From DASVHS01 sp035468985 (GTDB lineage: Bacteria > Acidobacteriota > Thermoanaerobaculia > Gp7-AA8): a stretch of DNA of 64,000 nt. The notes beneath the pieces are model-generated. The model was not told the DNA's origin, ran no database searches, and was given only the letters and a program-made list of their open reading frames with translations. A program made the translations under genes and the position numbers. Positions 16,305 to 23,584 of this stretch are shown piece by piece. Position 1 is the stretch's first letter, and every line of letters starts with the position of its first letter. The stretch spans positions 79,649-143,648 of the forward strand of contig DATISF010000043.1 of NCBI GenBank assembly GCA_035468985.1. Direction: 5' to 3'.

Positions 16305-16459
16305 CTAGTGGAAATTCTGAACAAGTCGTTCACGTCATCCCGAGCCGCGAAGACGGCGAAGGATCTCGAAATGGCAGGCGTTTTCTCATCCTGAGATCCT
16401 TCGTCGCGCTTCGCCGACTCAGGATGACGTGATCAACGACTTGTGCAGAGCTTCCCTAG
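16305..16459. repeat. R1 repeat copy A, CTAG-bounded
   Basis: CTAG at both ends; left arm GGAAATTCTGAACAAGTCGT, right arm AACGACTTGTGCAGAGCTTC, with the GTCATCC(T/C)GAG...CTCAGGATGAC palindrome inside. It follows the tRNA gene by 60 bases. Confidence 0.85.
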
Positions 16460-16570
16460 GGGACATCCCTGAACAGCGATGCGAAGTGCAACACCGTCAT
16501 ATGCGAGGGAAGATCGATGTGCTGCGCCGCAGCCACAGCAGTACCTGCCATGGCCACAGCAGTACTTGTG
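16460..16570. other. Non-coding spacer between R1 copies
   Basis: No gene is seen. A 13-base direct repeat, GCCACAGCAGTAC, occurs at 16532 and 16553. Confidence 0.5.
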
Positions 16571-16713
16571 GACCTCTGCGCAAGTCGTCGTTCACGTCAT
16601 CCTGAGCCGCGAAGACGGCGAAGGATCTCGAAAATGGCAGGCGTTATCGCATCCTGAGATCCTTCGTCGCGCTTCGCCGACTCAGGATGACGACTTGTGC
16701 AGAGGTGTCCTAG
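16571..16713. repeat. R1 repeat copy B
   Basis: Left arm ACCTCTGCGCAAGTCGTCGT, right arm GACTTGTGCAGAGGTGTC followed by CTAG. The CTAG is shared with the R2 element that follows directly. Confidence 0.8.
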
Positions 16714-16909
16714 TGTGGCGAGTCAGAGATACGCAGCATTTCGCTGGTGCCGCTTGCGGCTGAGATGCAAGGAGCGAGGAGGAGGCGATGTGGTGACATC
16801 GTTGACGACGAGCGACGCCGCAGATCGGCGGCAACCGGCACCAGCCCGGAGGGTTGCGGGCGGCGACGCCCGCAACGAAATGCTGCGTATCTCTGACTCA
16901 CCACACTAG
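16710..16909. mobile_element. R2 palindromic element, short form
   Basis: Bounded by CTAGTGTGGCG and its near-complement CACCACACTAG. The terminal arms AGTCAGAGATACGCAGCATT pair perfectly with the other end, and the interior shares sequence with the R2 copies at 61388, 61663 and 63702. It has no coding potential for a transposase. Confidence 0.8.
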
Positions 16910-17063
16910 CAGGCTGATGAAAAAGTCGCTTCGTGCGCCATTGTGCGAGCGATATGGCATGACGCCATGCACGGACGTGAGCATTCATGTGGCTTTGCTG
17001 GTAGCCATAACGGTCCCGATATCGATCAAGTTGCAAAAGGCCCGTTTTTCAACAGCCTGCTAG
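16906..17063. mobile_element. MITE-like element with CTAGCAGGCTG ends
   Basis: The 158-base element starts CTAGCAGGCTGATGAAAAAG and ends CTTTTTCAACAGCCTGCTAG-like (GTTTTTCAACAGCCTGCTAG). The terminal inverted repeats match except for one base in the first 15. Its first CTAG is also the last CTAG of the preceding R2, and its last CTAG contains the TAG stop of the pseudopilin gene. Ends of this type resemble those of IS-derived MITEs; the parent element is not in the window. Confidence 0.75.
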
Positions 17064-17548
17064 TGAGGGGCTGCGGGATAGACGATGAACGTGCCGCCCG
17101 AATAGACGATGTCGCCATCGGGATCGTCCGTGGGGCCGGGGGTGTAGCTGGCGCTGAACTGGTGATCGCGGCCCGCGGAGCGGATGCAGTACTGGTCCGC
17201 GGCGGCGGGGTCGCCGATCTTCTCGTCAGTGTTGAAAGCGAAGGGGAACTCCCAGCCGTCCCTCTCCGGCATGATGCGGATGTAGGTCGGGCTGAGAAGC
17301 GCGCCGATATCCTTCGACGTGGCCGGGTAGGCTGGAACGGTGAATCCGGCGGCGTTGTAGCGCTTCACGTCGATCGCGCGCGCTTCCCACGCCAGGGCGA
17401 TCGCCCGCATGTCGGCCATGGTTCTCTTCTGGCGCGCGCGGAGCAGCGCGGTCTGATAGCGCATGATGGCAATCGCGGACAGAAGTCCGATGATGGCCAC
17501 GACGACAAGCACTTCGAGGAGGGTGAATCCGGAACGGCGGCTTCTCAT
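17060..17548 (-). CDS. Type IV pseudopilin (GspG/PilA-like)
   Basis: A 162-residue prepilin with the class III signal MRSRRSG^FTLLEVLVVVAI, cleaved after Gly7, with Glu at mature position 5 and a ~20-residue hydrophobic helix. The C-terminal globular part contains YPATSKDIGALLSPTYI, DGWEFPFAFN and DQYCIRSAGRD, typical of type II secretion major pseudopilins or PilA-like proteins. Start ATG 17548 places the cleavage site correctly; residues upstream come from non-coding DNA. No pilus or secretion genes adjoin it, so it is an orphan. The TAG stop lies inside the CTAG end of the MITE-like element. Confidence 0.9.
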   Translation of the reverse strand: MRSRRSGFTLLEVLVVVAIIGLLSAIAIMRYQTALLRARQKRTMADMRAIALAWEARAIDVKRYNAAGFTVPAYPATSKDIGALLSPTYIRIMPERDGWEFPFAFNTDEKIGDPAAADQYCIRSAGRDHQFSASYTPGPTDDPDGDIVYSGGTFIVYPAAPH

Positions 17549-17614
17549 GAAGGCAGGGTACGCTTGCCGGCAAAGATCGTCGATGCAGCTGTCATTTCGC
17601 TGCACAAACTGCAT

Positions 17615-17731
17615 CGTCATCCTGAGTCGGCGAAGTGCGACGAAGGATCTCAGGATGCGAAAACATCTGCGATCACGTAGGGCCGACTCTCAGTCGGCCC
17701 CAGGCCCACTGGAGAGTGGGCCCTACGTGTG
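17615..17731. repeat. Half R1 copy joined to an R3b hairpin
   Basis: CGTCATCCTGAGTCGGCGAA through GGATCTCAGGATGCGAAAAC matches the left half of R1; it is then replaced by ACGTAGGGCCGACTCTCAGT...GGGCCCTACGT, a palindromic double hairpin of the R3b type (also at 19836). Confidence 0.75.
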
Positions 17732-17741
17732 AAATAAGATC

Positions 17742-17885
17742 AGGGAACCTCTGCGCAAGTCGTCATCCTGAGTCGGCGAAGCGCGACGAAGGATCTCAGA
17801 ATGCGAAAACGCCTGCGATTTCGAAATCCTTCGCCCCTCTTCGCGCCTCAGGATGACGTGAACAACGACTTGCGCAGAGGTTCCC
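17742..17885. repeat. R1 repeat copy C with perfect terminal repeats
   Basis: Left end AGGGAACCTCTGCGCAAGTC and right end GACTTGCGCAGAGGTTCCCT are exact complements. Unlike copies A, B and D it has no CTAG at its borders. Confidence 0.85.
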
Positions 17886-18085
17886 TTGGATACGGAGCGC
17901 TATGTCGCTCTTCAAGGCGTGATCGAGATGTACCTCGCAGCAACAAACGCGACCGCCAGCTCTCGCCGCATGGCCACTCGGCGTTGAAGACACTTCCTCG
18001 GGAGGGGGCGTCCATACGGGCGTCCCTTTGGGGAATTCGGGCTTCCACCCTGACCGCTCCCGCTCCAGATGTACGCTAGTGCTCG
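17886..18085. other. No gene recognised upstream of tilS
   Basis: About 200 bases with no convincing reading frame and no repeat that I can assign. It probably holds the tilS promoter, but no clear -35/-10 pair is seen. Confidence 0.4.
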
Positions 18086-19357
18086 ATGGTCATCGACGCC
18101 ATCCGTCGTTTCCTCGAGCTGCATCGCATCGGCCCAGCCCGGATTGTCGCGGCCTGTTCAGGCGGGATCGATTCCACCGCGCTCCTCCTCGCGCTCGCCG
18201 AGATGAAGCGCGACATCCTTTGCGGGCACGTCAATCACCATCTCCGCGGAGAGGAGTCGGACGGCGATGAAGCGTTTGTCCGCCAGCTGTGTCTGCGGAT
18301 CAACGTTCCGATCGACGTGCGCGATGGAACGCTCGATGGCGACGCGATCCGCCGCTCGGGACTGGAGGCGGCGGCGCGCGAGGTGCGTCACGCTCGCCTG
18401 CATGAGATTCGCGAAGCCGCCGGCGCGTCGTTCATCGCCACCGCGCATCAGAAAAACGATCAGGCCGAAACGGTGGTCATGCGGATCATGACCGGAACGG
18501 GCCTGGCCGGACTGCGAGCCATTCACGCCGTGCGCGCGGACGGGATCATTCGCCCGCTTCTCGACGTCACTCGCGACGAGATCCTGGCCTTCCTCGCCGA
18601 GCGCGGAGTCACGCCGCGCGCCGATCGGATGAACGACGATCCGCGCTTTCTGCGCAACCGCGTTCGTGCCGCACTGCGAGAGATGGGACCCGACGCGACC
18701 CACAACATCGCCGCGATCGCCGCCCAGGCCCAGCACCTTTGGCCGTTCGTCGAGCAGGCCATCGACCACGCCGGAACGATCGAAGCATCCGCGGACGCCA
18801 CGCGCTTCGTCGAATGGCCGGAAGATCCCTGGTTGCGCCAGGCCGTTCTGCAGCGGCATATCCGCCGCCTCGATCCGCATTCGCGCGACGTGTCGGCGAG
18901 AGACCTGGAGCGCCTCGCTGCGGGCATCGATACGATCAAGCGCGTAAGCGTGACAAAGTCGCTCGAGCTGATCCGGCGCGGCGGCGTGCTCGTCTTGCGA
19001 AGAGTGCCGCAGCCGACCGAGCCGTTCGAGGTGGCGGTGAGAGCCGGCCAAACCGTATCGATCCCGCAGATCGGAGCGAGGCTCCGAGTCGAGGGCCCCG
19101 ACGCCACATTCACCGTCCGCAACCGCCGCCGCGGCGATCGCTTCGGGCACAAAAAGCTGAAGGATTTTCTGATTGATCGTAAAATCGCCGCCGAAATCCG
19201 CGACCGGATTCCGATTCTGGTCTGGAACGGCCGGATCATCTGGGTCGGCGTCGAAGACGCGAATCGGTACAAGGTGACCAGCCCCGCGGGTGAGTTGTTC
19301 GAGGTGGTCCTGGAGCATGAGTCACAAGAAGAAGATCAAGACGGCCTTCAGCGCTAA
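18086..19357 (+). CDS. tilS: tRNA(Ile)-lysidine synthase
   Basis: TilS converts the wobble C of tRNA-Ile(CAU) to lysidine using ATP, so that it reads AUA. The PP-loop motif SGGIDS is at residues 25-30, followed by HVNHHLRGEESDGDE, ATAHQKNDQAETVVMR and NDDPRFLRNRVR, all family hallmarks. The C-terminal TilS domain contains RNRRRGDRFGHKKLKDFLID and PILVWNGRIIWVGVEDANRY. Length 423 fits the long form. It overlaps hpt by 41 bases and starts the conserved tilS-hpt-ftsH order. ATG 18086 is the only good start near the family N-terminus. Confidence 0.95.
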   Translation: MVIDAIRRFLELHRIGPARIVAACSGGIDSTALLLALAEMKRDILCGHVNHHLRGEESDGDEAFVRQLCLRINVPIDVRDGTLDGDAIRRSGLEAAAREVRHARLHEIREAAGASFIATAHQKNDQAETVVMRIMTGTGLAGLRAIHAVRADGIIRPLLDVTRDEILAFLAERGVTPRADRMNDDPRFLRNRVRAALREMGPDATHNIAAIAAQAQHLWPFVEQAIDHAGTIEASADATRFVEWPEDPWLRQAVLQRHIRRLDPHSRDVSARDLERLAAGIDTIKRVSVTKSLELIRRGGVLVLRRVPQPTEPFEVAVRAGQTVSIPQIGARLRVEGPDATFTVRNRRRGDRFGHKKLKDFLIDRKIAAEIRDRIPILVWNGRIIWVGVEDANRYKVTSPAGELFEVVLEHESQEEDQDGLQR

Positions 19358-19838
19358 GCGGATCGCCGCGCGCGTCGGTAAGCTCGCTCACGAGATCCGA
19401 AAGGACGCCGGCTCCTCGGAAGTCTTTCTGCTCGGCGTCCTCAAGGGTACATCCTGCTTCATGGCCGATCTGCTGCGCGCCATCCCCGGCGATGTCAGCT
19501 ACGGCTTCATCGACGTCGTCCGTGACATCGCGGACGCGGAAACCGCCACGGCGCTGGAGATCGACTACTTCGCCGACACCGACATCGGCGGGAAGGACGT
19601 CTACCTGCTCAAGGACGTCGTCTCCACCGGCGTGATCGAGAACTACCTCATCGCCCAGCTCCGCCAGCGGAAGCCGAAGACGCTCAAGCTGGTGGCGCTC
19701 CTCGACCGGCCGGGCACACGCACCGTCGACATCGCCACCGACTACCGGCTGTTCGAGATCGAGGAAGGCTCGTTCGTCGGCTACGGCCTCGAGTTACAGG
19801 GGCGTCACGGAAATCTGCCCTACATCGGGCGGATGTAA
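19317..19838 (+). CDS. hpt: Hypoxanthine phosphoribosyltransferase
   Basis: A 173-residue purine-salvage PRTase that joins hypoxanthine or guanine to PRPP. ATG 19317 (MSHKKKIK) follows a GGAG site within the end of tilS. LLGVLKGTSCFMADLLRAI matches the family PPi loop, and the PRPP-binding loop reads VYLLKDVVSTG where most homologues have LIVEDIVDTG, so the first acidic residue is replaced by Lys. The C-terminus keeps the DYRLFEIEEGSFVGYGLE context. Position between tilS and ftsH supports the call; the altered loop could change specificity. Confidence 0.88.
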   Translation: MSHKKKIKTAFSAKRIAARVGKLAHEIRKDAGSSEVFLLGVLKGTSCFMADLLRAIPGDVSYGFIDVVRDIADAETATALEIDYFADTDIGGKDVYLLKDVVSTGVIENYLIAQLRQRKPKTLKLVALLDRPGTRTVDIATDYRLFEIEEGSFVGYGLELQGRHGNLPYIGRM

Positions 19839-19882
19839 GGCCGGCTCTCGAGCCGGCCGGGGCCGACTCGAGTCGGCCCTGC
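19836..19882. repeat. R3b double hairpin after hpt
   Basis: GCCGGCTCTCGAGCCGGC then GGCCGACTCGAGTCGGCC, two adjacent perfect hairpins. The hpt TAA stop is the first part of the repeat (GTAAGGCCGG versus GTAGGGCCGA in the 17682 copy). No U-tract follows, so it is not a typical terminator. Confidence 0.75.
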
Positions 19883-19980
19883 GCGATTTGAGATCAGAAT
19901 TTCCCCGCTACCCCAACCGTTCCAATCGGCGGTAGTGTACGTGGCATGCACAGCGCATGCTGCGGTCTTCGGAGGCATCA

Positions 19981-21939
19981 TTGAATTCCACGGTTAAAAC
20001 CGCGCTCCTCTGGGTCGTGATCATCGTCCTGGTGTTCCTGCTCTGGAGCCTCTTCCAGACGACCAAGGGAGCGAGTGAACAGATTACATTCAGCACGTTC
20101 CTGGACAAAGTGAACCAGGGACAGGTCGAGCACGTCCTCATCCGCGGCGACGAGATCCGCGGCGAATACAAAACGACCGCCCCCGGCGGCCGGAAAGAGT
20201 TCCACCTCAACGCCACCGACAAGTACCCGGCGATGTACGACCTCCTCCGGACCAAGCAGGTCCAGATGGAGTTCGACCCGAAGACCGAGGCGCCGTTCGT
20301 CACGGCGCTGATCACATGGGCACCCGTGCTGTTCCTCGTCGGCCTCTGGATCTTCTTCATGCGCCAGATGCAGGCCGGCGGCAACAAAGCGCTGTCATTC
20401 GGCAAGTCGAAGGCGAAGCTCCTCTCCGGCAGCGCCAAGAAAGTCACGTTCAAGGATGTGGCCGGCGTCGACGAGGCCAAGCTCGAGCTGCACGAGATCA
20501 TCGAGTTCCTCAAGGAGCCGCAGAAGTTCACGAAACTCGGCGGCAAGATTCCCAAAGGCGTTCTGCTCATGGGTCCTCCGGGAACGGGCAAGACGCTTCT
20601 GGCCCGTGCCATCGCCGGTGAGGCCAACGCGCCGTTCTTCTCGATCTCCGGCTCGGACTTCGTGGAGATGTTCGTCGGCGTGGGCGCCTCACGCGTCCGC
20701 GACCTGTTCGAGCAGGGGAAGAAGAACGCGCCGTGCATCATCTTCATCGATGAGATCGATGCCGTCGGCCGTCATCGCGGCGCAGGTCTCGGTGGCGGAC
20801 ACGATGAGCGCGAGCAGACCCTCAATCAGCTGCTCGTCGAGATGGATGGCTTCGAGTCCAACGACGGCGTGATTCTCGTCGCCGCGACGAACCGTCCGGA
20901 CGTTCTCGATCCAGCCCTTCTCCGCCCCGGCCGATTCGATCGCCGTGTGGTCGTCGACCTCCCCGATCTCAAAGGCCGCGAGGGCATCCTTCGCGTGCAC
21001 ACCCGTACGATTCCGCTCGCCGAAGACGTCGATCCGGTCGTGCTCGCTCGTGGCACGCCGGGATTCTCCGGCGCTGACCTAGCGAACCTGGTCAACGAGG
21101 CGGCGCTCAATGCCGCTCGCTATGACAAGAAGAAAGTCCAGATGGTCGACTTCGAGTTCGCCAAGGACAAAGTCATCATGGGCGTCGAGCGGAAGTCGAT
21201 GGTCATGAGCGACCGTGAGAAGCGGAACACCGCCTATCACGAGTCGGGACACACGATCGTCGCCGCGGTGATTCCCGCCGCCGATCCGCTGCACAAAGTC
21301 ACGATCATTCCGCGCGGCCGCGCTCTCGGACTCACTCAGCAGCTGCCGACCGAGGACAAGTATTCGTACTCGAAGCGGTATCTGGATGCGATGCTCGCCG
21401 TCCTCATGGGCGGCCGTATCGCCGAAGAAGTCTTCCTCGGCGAGATCACCACGGGCGCCGGCAACGACATCGAGCGCGCCACCGGCATGGCCCGGCGCAT
21501 GGTCTGCGAGTGGGGCATGTCCGATCTCGGTCCGGCCACCTTCGGCAAGAAGGAAGAAGCCATCTTCCTCGGCCGCGAGTTCGCGCAGCATCAGGATTAC
21601 TCCGAGGCGACGGCGATCGAGATCGACAAGGAAGTACGCCGCATTCTCGACAAGGCCTACAACTCCGCCAAGGAGATCATCACCGGCAACAAGACCGCCC
21701 TCGACCGGATCGCGCGCAAGCTGCTCGAGCGCGAAACGCTCGAGGGGTGGGAAGTCAACGACATCCTCCGCGAGGAAACCGGCATCGACTACATGAAGAT
21801 GAAGGAGTACTACCCGGAGGAAGCGAGCCCCGGCGAGAAGATGACCATCGCGCCGGGGTCAGGCCCGTCCACGGACGTCTCCACGCCGGTGCCGCAGCCG
21901 CCGCAATCGCCGACGCAGCAGCCTGATCGAAAGAGCTGA
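19981..21939 (+). CDS. ftsH: ATP-dependent zinc metalloprotease FtsH
   Basis: A membrane AAA+ protease that degrades misfolded membrane proteins and regulators. TTG 19981 is chosen because GGAGG precedes it by 6 bases and the first helix (TALLWVVIIVLVFLLWSLF) follows directly. A periplasmic domain and a second helix (LITWAPVLFLVGLWIFFMRQ) precede the AAA module, with Walker A GPPGTGKT (~198-205), Walker B IIFIDEIDAVGR and RPGRFDRR. The zinc site HESGH lies near residue 420 and the third ligand in GAGNDIERAT. The 652 residues end in a Pro/Gln-rich tail. It follows hpt after the R3b hairpins. Confidence 0.97.
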   Translation: MNSTVKTALLWVVIIVLVFLLWSLFQTTKGASEQITFSTFLDKVNQGQVEHVLIRGDEIRGEYKTTAPGGRKEFHLNATDKYPAMYDLLRTKQVQMEFDPKTEAPFVTALITWAPVLFLVGLWIFFMRQMQAGGNKALSFGKSKAKLLSGSAKKVTFKDVAGVDEAKLELHEIIEFLKEPQKFTKLGGKIPKGVLLMGPPGTGKTLLARAIAGEANAPFFSISGSDFVEMFVGVGASRVRDLFEQGKKNAPCIIFIDEIDAVGRHRGAGLGGGHDEREQTLNQLLVEMDGFESNDGVILVAATNRPDVLDPALLRPGRFDRRVVVDLPDLKGREGILRVHTRTIPLAEDVDPVVLARGTPGFSGADLANLVNEAALNAARYDKKKVQMVDFEFAKDKVIMGVERKSMVMSDREKRNTAYHESGHTIVAAVIPAADPLHKVTIIPRGRALGLTQQLPTEDKYSYSKRYLDAMLAVLMGGRIAEEVFLGEITTGAGNDIERATGMARRMVCEWGMSDLGPATFGKKEEAIFLGREFAQHQDYSEATAIEIDKEVRRILDKAYNSAKEIITGNKTALDRIARKLLERETLEGWEVNDILREETGIDYMKMKEYYPEEASPGEKMTIAPGSGPSTDVSTPVPQPPQSPTQQPDRKS

Positions 21940-21940
21940 C

Positions 21941-22174
21941 GTGGAAGCGGTGTTCGTCGCCGCGACCGCGGCGGAAGCGGATGAGGTGTCGCGGTTGCTC
22001 GACGCCGCCGGGATCGAATACGCCGAACGGCTCGACGCCGCTCTCAACGACACGTCGAGCCGCGTCTGCTACCTCGGAACGCTCTTCGAAGTGCGCGAGG
22101 AGCACGCGGAAAGGTCGCGGCGCCTCATCGCGGACGAAGGTCTCGAGCGCGGAGTGATCCCCCCGTCATCCTGA
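21941..22174 (+). CDS. DUF2007-like small protein
   Basis: A 77-residue protein starting with GTG one base after the ftsH stop, so likely coupled. The pattern VFVAATAAEADEVSRLLDAAGIEY followed by a second strand-helix (FEVREEHAERSRRLIADEG) is like the ferredoxin-type DUF2007 'signal transducing' proteins, which swap an N-terminal strand-helix with a metal-free core. The last residues and the TGA stop are encoded by the beginning of an R1 repeat (GTCATCCTGAG), so the original C-terminus may have been replaced. Confidence 0.6.
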   Translation: MEAVFVAATAAEADEVSRLLDAAGIEYAERLDAALNDTSSRVCYLGTLFEVREEHAERSRRLIADEGLERGVIPPSS

Positions 22175-22239
22175 GCCGCGAAGACCGCGAAGGATCTCAG
22201 ACAGCGTGCACGAGATCCTTCGCTGCGCTCAGGATGACG
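22164..22239. repeat. R1 short copy overlapping a gene end
   Basis: CGTCATCCTGAGCCGCGAAG ... CTTCGCTGCGCTCAGGATGACG around GGATCTC/GAGATCC. The TGA of the DUF2007-like gene is inside its left arm. Confidence 0.85.
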
Positions 22240-22255
22240 TTAAGATTCCGCCCGC

Positions 22256-22347
22256 GTGCGCAAACGCGTCTCATCGCTCACACCGGCGGCACGATCGGCA
22301 TGGCTCGCGCTCGGAACGGCTAGTCCAGCGGCGCGGTCGAAGCCTAG
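22256..22347 (+). pseudogene. Remnant of a type I L-asparaginase N-terminus
   Basis: From GTG 22256 the sequence reads VRKRV in one frame; after a one-base deletion it continues as IAHTGGTIGMARARNG in the next frame. TGGTIGM is the catalytic Thr signature at the N-terminus of bacterial asparaginases. A stop follows at once, then SSGAVEA, which resembles the family continuation PGALEEA, and the trace ends at CTAG where an R1 repeat begins. The rest of the gene is absent. Presumably the gene was truncated by or recombined at the repeat and then decayed. Too short for certainty, but the match is specific. Confidence 0.7.
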
Positions 22348-22482
22348 GCAACCTCTGCACAAAGTCGTCATCCTGAGTCGGCGAAGCGCGACGAAGGATC
22401 TCAGGATGCGAAAACGCCCGCGATTTCGAGATCCTTCGCGGCTCAGGATGACGTGAACAACGACTTGTGCAGAGCTTCCCTA
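22344..22482. repeat. R1 repeat copy D
   Basis: Starts CTAGGCAACCTCTGCACAAAG and ends ACGACTTGTGCAGAGCTTCC followed by CTA. The final CTA is the TAG stop codon of the minus-strand outer-membrane protein gene. Confidence 0.85.
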
Positions 22483-23211
22483 CCGGCTTCGAAAGACGAA
22501 GTTCAGAAAGAAGCGGTTCGTGTTCATCCGCACGCCGTAATTCTTCGTCTCGAAGTGGTCGTACTCGTAGCCCGGCTGCACCGCCCACATGCTCTCCCCG
22601 ATGCGGATGTTCAATCCTGCTTCGCCCCGATAGCCGCTCGTGTCGGTGTCGACGTTTCCCTGGCCGAAGTCGAGCTTTGCCGATCCGATGAATCCGCGGC
22701 CGAGGACGAAGAAGCCGACCGGATCGGGCTCGGTGTGGAAGCGAAGGCCGGCGGTGAGCGCGTTGTGATCGATGTTCAGATCCGTGGCCACGGGATTGCC
22801 GAAGATCACCAGCCCGCCGATGCGGGTCGAATCCACTCGGATTCCGCCTTGAAGATCGAGAAACGGCGCGGCGGCGAATCCCACCGTCACTTCACCGCGG
22901 TCGCGCGAATAGTTCCCGGTGTCGACGATCAGCGAGACGATGCTGATGCCGTTCTCCGGATCGTGGTCGTACATGAAGTCGAGCACGAACGTGCCGTTGC
23001 GGTAACTGCCGACGAGCCCGAACGAGCTCTGTCGTCCCGTCCGCAGCGGCGTGAACGACTCGCGGACATCCGTCGAGTAGTTCGAAACGCGCGGCCCGAT
23101 CTCGAAGATCCCTTCGTTGTGGGACGGCTGCCGTGTGGTGGTAATCAATGACTGGGCGCCGGCCGTGGCCGCGCAGGCGAGGGTGATGAGCGCCAGAAAC
23201 AAACGTCGCAT
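22480..23211 (-). CDS. Outer-membrane beta-barrel protein
   Basis: A 243-residue protein starting at ATG 23211 with a signal peptide (LFLALITLACAATAGAQ). The mature part has alternating strands with aromatic ends (IFEIGPRVSNYSTDV, TFVLDFMYDHD, RGEVTVGFAAAPFLDLQGGI, NRFFLNFVFRSR ending in a hydrophobic strand), consistent with an 8- to 12-strand barrel of the OmpA/OMP_b-brl type. No precise family is recognised. Longer frames upstream overlap yhbY antisense and are rejected. Its TAG stop is contributed by the adjacent R1 repeat, which may have trimmed the extreme C-terminus. Confidence 0.75.
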   Translation of the reverse strand: MRRLFLALITLACAATAGAQSLITTTRQPSHNEGIFEIGPRVSNYSTDVRESFTPLRTGRQSSFGLVGSYRNGTFVLDFMYDHDPENGISIVSLIVDTGNYSRDRGEVTVGFAAAPFLDLQGGIRVDSTRIGGLVIFGNPVATDLNIDHNALTAGLRFHTEPDPVGFFVLGRGFIGSAKLDFGQGNVDTDTSGYRGEAGLNIRIGESMWAVQPGYEYDHFETKNYGVRMNTNRFFLNFVFRSR

Positions 23212-23284
23212 GAAGGACTCCCGTCGAGGACGCCTGCACAGGAATTGCCATAGCGGGATTCGCGGTTCGGGATTCGCGAACGTT

Positions 23285-23581
23285 ATGTCGCTCACACCAA
23301 GACAACGACAATTCCTGAAGGGCCTCGCCCACTCCCTCGCGCCGGTCGTGCGCGTCGGGAAAGGCGGCGTCAGTGCGGCCGTGATCGAGGAGACGAAGAA
23401 ATCGCTCGAGGCGCACGAGCTGATCAAGGTGCGCATCGACGCGGATGAGGCCGGCTCCCGCCATGAGCTTGCCGAGACGCTGGCCGCCGCAACCGCCTCG
23501 GACATTGCAGGCGAGATCGGGAAGACGGCGATCCTCTATCGCGAGCGCGAAGAGAAGCCGAGGATCAAATTGCCGAAGTAA
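23285..23581 (+). CDS. yhbY: CRS1-YhbY RNA-binding protein
   Basis: A 98-residue single-domain CRM protein that associates with pre-50S ribosomal subunits. MSLTPRQRQFLKGLAHSLAP followed by VVRVGKGGVSAAVIEETKKS gives the RNA-binding GxxG-type loop (GKGG), and LIKVRIDADEAGSR plus GKTAILYR complete the fold. ATG 23285 is chosen; the upstream extension overlaps a divergent gene. It faces away from the outer-membrane protein gene across a 73-base gap that contains a CGGGATTCGCG direct repeat. Confidence 0.92.
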   Translation: MSLTPRQRQFLKGLAHSLAPVVRVGKGGVSAAVIEETKKSLEAHELIKVRIDADEAGSRHELAETLAAATASDIAGEIGKTAILYREREEKPRIKLPK

Positions 23582-23584
23582 CGA

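Noticed and set aside
19836..19882. Rho-independent terminator after hpt
   Set aside because: Strong hairpins but no U-tract, and the same sequence type occurs elsewhere as a repeat.
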